From contig JAEWHN010000029.1 of the NCBI GenBank assembly GCA_023387775.1, forward strand, positions 1-15,038: a stretch of DNA of 15,038 bases, read 5' to 3'. This DNA comes from Pseudomonadota bacterium (GTDB taxonomy: Bacteria > Pseudomonadota > Alphaproteobacteria > Rhizobiales > Rhizobiaceae). Shown here one piece after another: positions 1 to 5,886 of the stretch (positions are counted from its first letter, which is position 1; each line of letters begins with the position of its first letter). Position numbers and translations under genes: made by a program. The notes beneath the pieces were generated by a model. The model had not been told where the DNA came from. It worked only from the letters and a program-made list of their open reading frames with translations, and ran no database searches.

Positions 1-736
1 CCGTCTTCCGCTTCGACAGGCAGTAGACGATGCCGCTCTCGCCCTCGTAGCGCTTGAGGAATTCCCTGAGCTGCGCGCGCGGATTGTCCTTTTCCTCAAT
101 GGCGTAGCGAATGTTGGGCCGGTCGAAACCGGCGATGAAGGCGTCGGTCTCGGCAATAGTGAGATGCGACAGGATTTCCGCGCGCGTCGGCTCGTCCGCC
201 GTGGCCGTCAGCGCCATGCGCGGGGTGCCGGCAAAGCGCGCCACGACCGCGTCGAGCTGGCGATAGGAAGGACGGAAATCGTGCCCCCATTGCGACAGGC
301 AGTGCGCTTCGTCGATAGCGATCAGCGACAGCTTCACACCATCCAGCAGCTCCAGCACATCCGGCCGCAGCAGCGTTTCGGGTGCGACATAGAGGAGGTC
401 GAGCGCGCCGGCGCGGATATCGCCCCACAGGACGCGGCGCTCGTCGGGCGAAAGGTCGGAGTTGAGCCCGGCCGCCCGCACCCCTGCCTGCCGCAGCGCC
501 GTCACCTGATCGGCCATCAGCGCCAGCAGCGGCGACACGACGAGACCCATGCCGGGACGGACGATCGCGGGGATCTGGTAGCAGAGCGACTTGCCGCCGC
601 CCGTCGGCATCAGCACGAAGGCGTTGTTGCCGGCGATGACATGCTCGACGATGCGCGCCTGCGGTCCCCTGAACGCATCATAGCCAAAGACGGTCTTGAG
701 GATTTCGAGGGCGGTGGGGGTCATCGGCGGCAGCAT
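1..736 (-). CDS. recQ: RecQ-family ATP-dependent DNA helicase, N-terminal part (runs off the left edge)
   Basis: A 3'-5' superfamily 2 DNA helicase that unwinds recombination and repair intermediates in the cytoplasm. The visible 245 codons hold the first RecA-like domain: a Q-motif region FGYDAFRGPQ (residues 17-26), Walker A MPTGGGKS (43-50) followed by LCYQIPA, the Walker B/DEAH box IAIDEAHCLSQWGHDF (139-154) that is characteristic of RecQ, motif III with ALTATA (about 175-180), and the start of motif IV (GIVYCLSKRK) at the window edge. The second RecA domain, zinc-binding, winged-helix and HRDC regions lie outside. An in-frame stop two codons upstream limits the start to the ATG at 736, or a second ATG at 724; neither has a clear Shine-Dalgarno sequence. 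It is transcribed divergently from the diguanylate cyclase gene. The family call is secure; the exact start is less so. Confidence 0.93.
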   Translation of the reverse strand, partial: MLPPMTPTALEILKTVFGYDAFRGPQARIVEHVIAGNNAFVLMPTGGGKSLCYQIPAIVRPGMGLVVSPLLALMADQVTALRQAGVRAAGLNSDLSPDERRVLWGDIRAGALDLLYVAPETLLRPDVLELLDGVKLSLIAIDEAHCLSQWGHDFRPSYRQLDAVVARFAGTPRMALTATADEPTRAEILSHLTIAETDAFIAGFDRPNIRYAIEEKDNPRAQLREFLKRYEGESGIVYCLSKRKT

Positions 737-781
737 GGAGAATCAAGGAAACCCCTTCATAGCAGCCCGCTCGCTGTCACC

Positions 782-795
782 GGAGATTTATCTCC
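782..795. repeat. 14-bp palindrome GGAGAT-TT-ATCTCC
   Basis: Two perfect 6-bp inverted arms (782-787 and 790-795) around a 2-bp TT centre, in the recQ/cyclase intergenic region. No T-run follows on either strand, so it is not an intrinsic terminator. The surrounding bases (runs of C, then GGGCGGGCGATTGG) resemble the GATCTCCCCC-type dispersed intergenic repeats I recall from Mesorhizobium-like genomes. It may be a decayed copy of such a repeat, or an operator for either flanking gene. Confidence 0.4.
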
Positions 796-858
796 CCCTG
801 GGCGTCGCGGGCGGGCGATTGGAGCGCTGCCGCCACACCTTGGGTGCGGCTGCGCGTC

Positions 859-875
859 GAACAGAATCGTTGTTC
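859..875. promoter_or_regulatory. Inverted repeat GAACA-N7-TGTTC, possible operator
   Basis: Perfect 5-bp inverted arms (859-863 and 871-875) separated by 7 bases, between the divergent recQ and cyclase genes and about 75-105 bp upstream of the cyclase starts. The spacing suits a dimeric regulator. It is not the alphaproteobacterial LexA box, which is a direct repeat GTTC-N7-GTTC. Short arms such as these arise by chance fairly often. Confidence 0.25.
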
Positions 876-920
876 CCAACATGCCTGTCCACGCGGCGTA
901 CTGCCCCCTTGCGCTTGGTG

Positions 921-940
921 CTTCCGCGGCTTAGCGGAGG
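921..940 (+). promoter_or_regulatory. Hairpin that would bury the upstream Shine-Dalgarno of the cyclase gene
   Basis: CTTCCGC (921-927) pairs with GCGGAGG (934-940) through seven base pairs, one of them G-U, around the 6-base loop GGCTTA. The right arm contains GGAGG (936-940), the ribosome-binding sequence placed 8 bases before the ATG at 949. If it folds in the mRNA it would hide that site. The second site, AGGAG at 953-957 before the ATG at 964, would stay free. The complementarity is read directly; any regulatory role is inference. Confidence 0.4.
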
Positions 941-963
941 CGACGGATATGCAGGAGTGCATC

Positions 964-2340
964 ATGACTCCCAATTGTGGGATTGGACTGACCTTTTGGA
1001 AAACGACCGATCTTGCCGCCCGTTCCCAGGCGCGCGAACTGTTGTCGCTCGTCATCAACGCGCACGCAGAGGATCTGGTGGATCTCTTCTACAGCGCCTT
1101 CCTGGAGGATGCCGAGGCTTCCGCTTTCCTCAGCCATTCCGTGGTTCAGGAACGCCTGAGCCATTCGTTGAGGAACTGGCTGCTGGATCTGCTGAACGTC
1201 GATCCCGAAGACGGGCTGGAAGCGTTCGACGAGCGCCAGAAGCAGATCGGCGAGATCCACGCCAGGATCAAGATCCCCATCCATCTCGTCATGGCCGGGG
1301 CGAGCATGCTCAAGAGCGGCGTCTGCGCACGTCTGCTGAAGCTGAACGCGGAGCAGAGGACCGTGACCACGGCGCTGATGCTGCTCGGCGAAATCGTGGA
1401 CTATGCCATCCGCCGCATGAGCCAGGCTTATGTGAGCGGCACCACCAGGCGCGCCCAGGTGGATGAGGCGTATCGACTGGCGTCGCTGGGCCAGGATGTG
1501 AGCATCGAGCGCGAAAGCCAGCGCGCCGCACTTATGGAATGGAGCCAATCAGTTCTTTTCAGTCTGTTCGGCGCTGCCAAGGGAGCACCGCTGGAGCGGA
1601 TCTCGCAGTCTGCTTTCGGGCTATGGCTGCGGCACCGGGCCGGCATGATGTTCCAGGGCTCGCCTTCGCTGGAAAGCATAGAGGACGCCGTCCAGCAGAT
1701 CGACAGCGTGCTCCTGCCCAAGATCGACGAGGCAAGGTCGCGCAACGACGAACGGCTGCAGCAGGCGGTCGGCCGGCTGCAGAAGACCATAGACGAGATC
1801 AAATACCTTCTGGGCGACATGTTCCAGAGCGTCGCGGGCATGGAGAACGCGCGCGATCCGCTGACCAAGGCGCTCAACCGGCGCTTCATGCCTTCGATCC
1901 TCAGCCGCGAAATCTCGCTGGCCAACTCATCGGCCACGCCATTGACGCTGCTGATGATCGACGTCGACCACTTCAAGCAGATCAACGACAAGTGGGGGCA
2001 TCCCGCCGGGGACGTCGTCCTGCGCCAGATCGCGGAAGTGATCATGGACAATGTGAGGCTCAGCGACTTCGTGTTCCGCTATGGCGGCGAGGAGTTTCTG
2101 GTGGCGCTTGTCGAGACGCCCGAGAGCAGAGGCGTGGAGATTGCCGAACGTATCCGTACACAGTTCCTGGCACATCAGCTTCAGCTGCCCGATGGCAACG
2201 TTCTGACCTCGACTGTATCCATTGGCGTGGCGACCCATCGCGGGCATCCGGACTATGCCTATCTGGTCGACATAGCCGACAAGGCGCTTTATCGGGCCAA
2301 GGCCGGCGGCCGCAACCGGGTCGAGGTCGGAGGCGAATAG
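964..2340 (+). CDS. dosC: Globin-coupled diguanylate cyclase, DosC type
   Basis: Predicted haem-based oxygen sensor that makes cyclic di-GMP from two GTP. It has 458 residues from this start, against 460 in E. coli DosC (recalled sequence). Domains: globin sensor (about 1-155), helical linker domain (about 156-295), GGDEF cyclase (about 297-455). Visible residues include a distal-pocket Tyr43 and Leu65 at the same numbers as in E. coli, proximal His99 in EIHARIKIP (E. coli His98), DPLTKALNRRF leading into the cyclase, IDVDHFKQIND for metal and substrate, active-site GGEEF (374-378), and an intact inhibitory site RLSD (365-368) exactly five residues before GGEEF. The ATG at 964 has AGGAG six bases upstream and reproduces the DosC haem numbering. 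An in-frame ATG at 949 with GGAGG eight bases upstream is the alternative. No EAL or HD-GYP phosphodiesterase partner (DosP) is present in the window. Product type is very well supported; oxygen as ligand is inferred from the family. Confidence 0.93.
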   Translation: MTPNCGIGLTFWKTTDLAARSQARELLSLVINAHAEDLVDLFYSAFLEDAEASAFLSHSVVQERLSHSLRNWLLDLLNVDPEDGLEAFDERQKQIGEIHARIKIPIHLVMAGASMLKSGVCARLLKLNAEQRTVTTALMLLGEIVDYAIRRMSQAYVSGTTRRAQVDEAYRLASLGQDVSIERESQRAALMEWSQSVLFSLFGAAKGAPLERISQSAFGLWLRHRAGMMFQGSPSLESIEDAVQQIDSVLLPKIDEARSRNDERLQQAVGRLQKTIDEIKYLLGDMFQSVAGMENARDPLTKALNRRFMPSILSREISLANSSATPLTLLMIDVDHFKQINDKWGHPAGDVVLRQIAEVIMDNVRLSDFVFRYGGEEFLVALVETPESRGVEIAERIRTQFLAHQLQLPDGNVLTSTVSIGVATHRGHPDYAYLVDIADKALYRAKAGGRNRVEVGGE

Positions 2341-2360
2341 CGGGTCGAGTTCCGCCTCCG
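2328..2360. terminator. Hairpin across the cyclase stop codon, possible convergent terminator
   Basis: CGGAGGCG (2328-2335) is perfectly complementary to CGCCTCCG (2353-2360), giving an 8-bp GC-rich stem with a 17-base loop that contains the cyclase stop codon. It occupies the space between two convergent genes that end 25 bp apart. There is no T-run on either strand, so it is not a classical intrinsic terminator. It could act as an RNA 3'-end block or a pause site. Confidence 0.3.
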
Positions 2361-2365
2361 CGGCG

Positions 2366-3127
2366 TCAGGTGGGCAGCGTGAAACTGACGGATTCGAACT
2401 CGATGCGTGTCGGCCCCGCATAGGGGTGGGCATGCACCGCCAGTATCCAAAGGCTCACCACCGCCGCAATGGCAAAGATGCTCAACGCATTGCGCCCGGC
2501 CCGCGGACGATCGGCGTGAACCGACGCTATCGTGACCATGGACAGGAAGGTCAGGAACAGCACCAGGTACCATTTGTAGTCGCTGACCGAACTGCTGCCG
2601 ATGGCCAGTCGCTTGTTTCGGGCATCCTGCAGCTCGTCGAAATCCTGTGTCATCTTGGCGATCAGCGACCCGGGTGCGCCGTTTTTGGCAACCTGGATGA
2701 TGGCAACTCGTATTTTCTGCAGCGCATCGTCCACCTCGGGCGAAGGCGAGCGGTTGGATGACATGCGCCACTCATATTGCTCCACCGCAGATTTGTAGGC
2801 CTTCAGCGCCTGCATCATCGCAGGCACGTCGAGAGCGTCGGCACTTGCCATTCCCCCCAACCGCCTGACGCAGGAGCGCTCCTCGCTCGCGGCCTGCTCG
2901 GCCTGTGCCTTGAACGACCAGATGTCGGCCGCTGCAAAGCCAAGCGCCAGCGCCCAGGCCGTGGCAACGGTGCTGACAAAAGTCGCGACGGGAATTGTTT
3001 CGGGCGTCTTTGCCGCCCGCCTGCGGAAATATTCCAGCAGTCCGAGAGAAATGATGAGGCACAACAACCCGAAGGCGGAAAACGCAACCAGCAAAGCCGC
3101 GGCGGACCAGGAAAAAAAATCGTGCAA
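2366..3127 (-). CDS. DUF4239/bestrophin-like membrane protein
   Basis: Uncharacterised inner-membrane protein of 253 residues. It has two N-terminal transmembrane segments (about 9-31 and 47-67), a soluble, mostly helical region (about 70-183) and two C-terminal transmembrane segments (about 186-204 and 214-232). The layout, and the FDELQDARNKR stretch just before the third membrane segment, resemble DUF4239 (bestrophin-like) proteins. This is pattern recognition, not a search result. It starts with TTG at 3127, supported by a strong GGGAGGG (3134-3140) six bases upstream. Codons 3-6 contain a run of eight T (plus-strand A run at 3112-3119). It converges on the diguanylate cyclase and follows hdaA with a 115-bp gap, so it probably has its own promoter. 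A channel role, or a link to the cyclase, is speculative. Local GC appears lower than in the flanking core genes. Confidence 0.75.
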   Translation of the reverse strand: MHDFFSWSAAALLVAFSAFGLLCLIISLGLLEYFRRRAAKTPETIPVATFVSTVATAWALALGFAAADIWSFKAQAEQAASEERSCVRRLGGMASADALDVPAMMQALKAYKSAVEQYEWRMSSNRSPSPEVDDALQKIRVAIIQVAKNGAPGSLIAKMTQDFDELQDARNKRLAIGSSSVSDYKWYLVLFLTFLSMVTIASVHADRPRAGRNALSIFAIAAVVSLWILAVHAHPYAGPTRIEFESVSFTLPT

Positions 3128-3242
3128 GAATGTCCCTCCCGAAGATCTACGGTCCTGTTGGTGCCCGATTCAGGGTGTGTCGTCCAGCCTGAGTTCCTAG
3201 TGCAATCGACCGGTCGCCGCCGCTTTGACTGCTCACAGCGCC

Positions 3243-3944
3243 CTAGATTTCGAGCTCGGCCTGCCCTTCGTCGGCGGCGTTGATCACTTCGGCCGCCAGC
3301 GCCCTGGTAATGCGGGTCTTCTGTTCGAGCGCGGCGCGGTCGAGGCGATCGACGACCTGGATTGCGGTCGAAAGCGACCGCTCGATGCGGCGGACGAGAT
3401 ATTGCACCACGGCCGGATCGACCTCGATCTGACGGTCGGCGAAAAGCTTGGTGATGACGCCGGCCAGCAGCAGGTCATCAGGTTCATAAATCTCGACGGT
3501 CGCGGCCGCCTTCAGCCGCGAGGCAAGGTCCGGCAAGGTCACGCCCCAGCCGCCGGCAAAACGCCGTGCCGTCAGAAGAAGGGTCGTGCCGGTGGCGCGT
3601 ATCTGGTTGATGAGATGAAACAGGCCCGTCTCGTCGAGCGGCCCTTGGTCGGCATCGTCGATCAGCACGGGCCGCGAGCCATCCACCGCAGCCACATGGG
3701 GTTCGATGTCAGCCGCATCGAGTGAAATCGCGCCCGACATGTCGCGCCACACGGTGGCAAGGTGCGACTTGCCCGAGCCGGCGGGCCCTGCCAGCACCAC
3801 CACCGGTGACGGCCAGTCGGGCCATCGGTCGACAAGCGCCACCGCCTGCGCATTGGCCTGCGACACGACGAGGTCGTCGCGCGAATAGCCCGTGGCATGG
3901 CCGAGGTCGAGGGGAAGCTGGCGCGGTTTTTCCGGTTCGCTCAT
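3243..3944 (-). CDS. hdaA: DnaA regulatory inactivator homologue HdaA
   Basis: A 233-residue DnaA-like AAA+ protein lacking the DnaA DNA-binding domain. In the Hda/HdaA family such proteins bind the DNA polymerase sliding clamp and stimulate hydrolysis of DnaA-bound ATP after initiation (RIDA), preventing over-replication. Visible evidence: N-terminal clamp-binding motif QLPLDL (9-14), Walker A GPAGSGKS (53-60), Walker B VLIDDAD (93-99), a sensor-1-like stretch TTLLLTARR (about 119-127), and LPDLASRL (about 136-143) followed by the helical lid. It is the last gene of a minus-strand unit, 12 bp after the PerM-family permease, with only a weak AGGA before the ATG, so translation may be partly coupled. 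The clamp motif and small size distinguish it from DnaA itself. Confidence 0.88.
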   Translation of the reverse strand: MSEPEKPRQLPLDLGHATGYSRDDLVVSQANAQAVALVDRWPDWPSPVVVLAGPAGSGKSHLATVWRDMSGAISLDAADIEPHVAAVDGSRPVLIDDADQGPLDETGLFHLINQIRATGTTLLLTARRFAGGWGVTLPDLASRLKAAATVEIYEPDDLLLAGVITKLFADRQIEVDPAVVQYLVRRIERSLSTAIQVVDRLDRAALEQKTRITRALAAEVINAADEGQAELEI

Positions 3945-3956
3945 GGTCCTGGCAAT

Positions 3957-5132
3957 TTATCGATCGGTCGTGCTGTCGCCGTCCTGGGCCGGGGTGGTCG
4001 CCTTGGCTTGCGTCACCTCGGCGTGGCCCCTGTAGAGCGGCGACTCCAGATAGCGGCTAATCCCGAAGCGTACCAGTACCGCGATCGCCGCAGCCGCCGG
4101 CACGGCGATCAACAGCCCCACGAAACCGAACAGCGCGCCGAAGGCGAACAGCGCAAACATCAGCCAGACCGGATGCAGGCCCACGCTTTTGCCGACCAGC
4201 CGCGGCTGCAGAATGTTGCCTTCGATGAACTGGCCAACGAAGAACACACACGCCACTGCCACCACCATGAGCCAGTCCGGCCAGAATTGGACGAAGGCAA
4301 GCCCCACCGACAGGACCAGCCCGACCAGCGATCCCACATAGGGAATGAAGCTGATCAGGCCGGCAAACAGACCGATCAGCACGCCGAACTTCAGCCCGGT
4401 CAACGTCAGCCCGACCGCATACATGATCCCAAGCACCAGACAGAGCGTGCCCTGCCCGCGCACGAAGCCGGCGGTGGCGGTGTTGATGTCGGTGGCGAGT
4501 TGCCGCACCGTGTCGACATGATCGCGCGGGATCCAGCTGTCCACGGTAGCGATCATCCTGTCCCAGTCGAGCAGCATATAGAACGCCACCACCGGGGTGA
4601 CCACGAACAGGCTGGCGATGGAGAACAGCGCCACGCCGGAGCTCCAGATCGACTGGAAAACCGTGGTGATAAACCCAAATCCCGTGGTGAGCAGCGAGTT
4701 TAGCCCCTCGCGCAGACTGTTGGGGTTCACGCCGAATCGCTGCTCGATCCATTGCGGGTCGAAACTGGTGATCAGCCCTTGCAGTTGGGAAAGATACTCC
4801 GGCAGCTTGGCGATGAAGTCGGCGAGTTGCGTGGCGAGTATCGGAATGAGGATGACCAGTGCCAGCGTCAGAACGATGACGAAGGCTACGAGAATCAGGA
4901 TGGTCGCCATGACCCGAGAGAGGCCGAGCCGCTGGAGCCTGTCGGCCACCGGATCGAGAAAATAGGCCAGCACCATGCCTGCCACGAAGGGCAGCAGGAT
5001 GCCGCTGAACAGGTAGATGAACAGGGCCAGTACGATGGCCGCGACGATCCAGAAGCGGACCTGCCGGCGGAACACTGCGGCCGCCGCTTCCTCCTGCGTC
5101 ACTTCAACCGTTTGGAGTCTCGCTTTTGCCAT
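3957..5132 (-). CDS. AI-2E family transporter (PerM/UPF0118)
   Basis: Polytopic inner-membrane protein of 391 residues, the usual size for this family. Predicted membrane segments lie at about 26-60 (a long hydrophobic pair), 74-100, 161-188, 218-262, 276-298 and 320-352. Family-typical features include the long extracytoplasmic or amphipathic region between the third segment and residue 160, the SFIPYVGSLVGL stretch (251-262) and GQFIEGNILQPRLVGKSVGLHP (300-321). Members have been linked to autoinducer-2 export, Na+/H+ antiport or general permease functions, so the substrate here is unknown. Its ATG at 5132 lies 29 bp inside the 3' end of the upstream phosphatidyltransferase gene, and hdaA follows after 12 bp, so all three are probably co-transcribed. 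Confidence 0.88.
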   Translation of the reverse strand: MAKARLQTVEVTQEEAAAAVFRRQVRFWIVAAIVLALFIYLFSGILLPFVAGMVLAYFLDPVADRLQRLGLSRVMATILILVAFVIVLTLALVILIPILATQLADFIAKLPEYLSQLQGLITSFDPQWIEQRFGVNPNSLREGLNSLLTTGFGFITTVFQSIWSSGVALFSIASLFVVTPVVAFYMLLDWDRMIATVDSWIPRDHVDTVRQLATDINTATAGFVRGQGTLCLVLGIMYAVGLTLTGLKFGVLIGLFAGLISFIPYVGSLVGLVLSVGLAFVQFWPDWLMVVAVACVFFVGQFIEGNILQPRLVGKSVGLHPVWLMFALFAFGALFGFVGLLIAVPAAAAIAVLVRFGISRYLESPLYRGHAEVTQAKATTPAQDGDSTTDR

Positions 5133-5661
5133 AGCCGTTCATGTGCCTGAGCCAGCCCACGAGATAGGCTGCCGCCGAAGTGACGGTCAAGAGCCCCGAG
5201 AGCAATATGAGCACGAGACGGATGGGGCCGTATTGCGTCTGGAAAGCGAGTTCGGCAAGCGCCACCGCGGCCAGCACGATCTGCACCGCGGTGTTGGCCT
5301 TCGAGACCATGAGCGGCTTCATCGCCACCGGATTGCCCATCACAGTCGAGAGCACGACCGCGCACACGATGAGCCCGTCGCGCGAGACCACCGCAATGAC
5401 CAGCCACAGCGGCAGTTCCCCCATGAGACCCAGCATGACGAAAACGCTGACCAGCAGGAGCTTGTCGGCCATCGGGTCAAGATAGGAGCCCAGGGCCGAG
5501 CGCTGGTTGAAGTGTCGGGCCACGAAGCCGTCGATAGCGTCCGATGCGCCTGCCACGATAAAGCCGGCGAATGCCCAGTCCGTGCGGCGCAAGAGCAAGG
5601 CATAGATCACGCCCGGCACCAGCAAGAGCCGCAGAATCGTGATCACGTTCGGAACCGTCAC
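5104..5661 (-). CDS. CDP-alcohol phosphatidyltransferase family protein (PgsA/Cls-like)
   Basis: Integral membrane enzyme of the class that transfers a phosphatidyl group from CDP-diacylglycerol to an alcohol such as glycerol-3-phosphate. The full signature D-x2-DG-x2-AR-x8-G-x3-D-x3-D is present, with Asp41, Asp44, Asp62 and Asp66 in the 185-residue version. The N-terminus MTVPNVITILRLLLVP is typical of the family, followed by several membrane helices. I chose the GTG at 5661 because TGAGGGAG (5673-5680) lies upstream, although at a long spacing of 11, and because it gives the family-like start. In-frame ATGs at 5697 and 5709 and a TTG at 5766 are alternatives without better ribosome-binding sites. 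It is first in the unit with the PerM-family permease and hdaA and divergent from purM. The alcohol substrate (phosphatidylglycerophosphate or cardiolipin precursor) cannot be read from sequence. Confidence 0.87.
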   Translation of the reverse strand: MTVPNVITILRLLLVPGVIYALLLRRTDWAFAGFIVAGASDAIDGFVARHFNQRSALGSYLDPMADKLLLVSVFVMLGLMGELPLWLVIAVVSRDGLIVCAVVLSTVMGNPVAMKPLMVSKANTAVQIVLAAVALAELAFQTQYGPIRLVLILLSGLLTVTSAAAYLVGWLRHMNGYGKSETPNG

Positions 5662-5833
5662 GACGCCATAGTCTCCCTCACTTCGATCCCGATACATGGT
5701 CGAGAGCATCGCCGGCTGCAAGATGCCACACGCGGACAGGATTCCCGCCACGTTTTTCCGCCGCAAATGTGTGGCTGTGTGGCCGCTGTCCTTGCGAGGC
5801 CGGATCGTTCATGCGAAGAGCCCGGCCATGTCA

Positions 5834-5853
5834 TGTTATGCTAGTCACAGCAT
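5834..5853 (+). promoter_or_regulatory. Possible purM promoter element and small dyad
   Basis: TGTTATGCT (5834-5842) fits an extended -10 element (TG-N-TATGCT), with no recognisable -35 hexamer at the proper distance. Overlapping it is a perfect 5-bp inverted repeat ATGCT-N6-AGCAT (5838-5853), 34 bp before the purM ATG, which could be an operator or a leader hairpin. Both are weak signals. Confidence 0.28.
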
Positions 5854-5886
5854 GCGGCCCTATCAGCATTGTCCAGAGGAACGGCC

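Noticed and set aside
859..875. LexA (SOS) box upstream of recQ
   Set aside because: The alphaproteobacterial box is a direct repeat GTTC-N7-GTTC; this site is an inverted repeat with different half-site orientation.
164..934. A 256-codon plus-strand open frame over recQ
   Set aside because: The opposite strand carries the ordered RecQ helicase motifs from 736 down to the window edge, so this frame is a shadow.
844..963. A GTG at 844 as start of the diguanylate cyclase
   Set aside because: The extra 40 residues are Cys/Arg-rich and have no ribosome-binding site. Starts at 949 or 964 have good sites and fit the length and haem numbering of DosC.
3180..3242. EcfG general stress promoter (GGAAC-N18/19-CGTT) before the membrane protein gene
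   Set aside because: GGAAC occurs on the minus strand, but no CGTT is found at the required distance.
3897..4703. A 268-codon plus-strand open frame
   Set aside because: Antisense to the PerM-family permease; its His/Gln/Arg-rich sequence is the mirror of membrane codons rather than a protein.
5017..5844. A 275-codon plus-strand open frame
   Set aside because: Antisense to the phosphatidyltransferase gene with its complete catalytic signature; His/Arg-rich with no recognisable motif.
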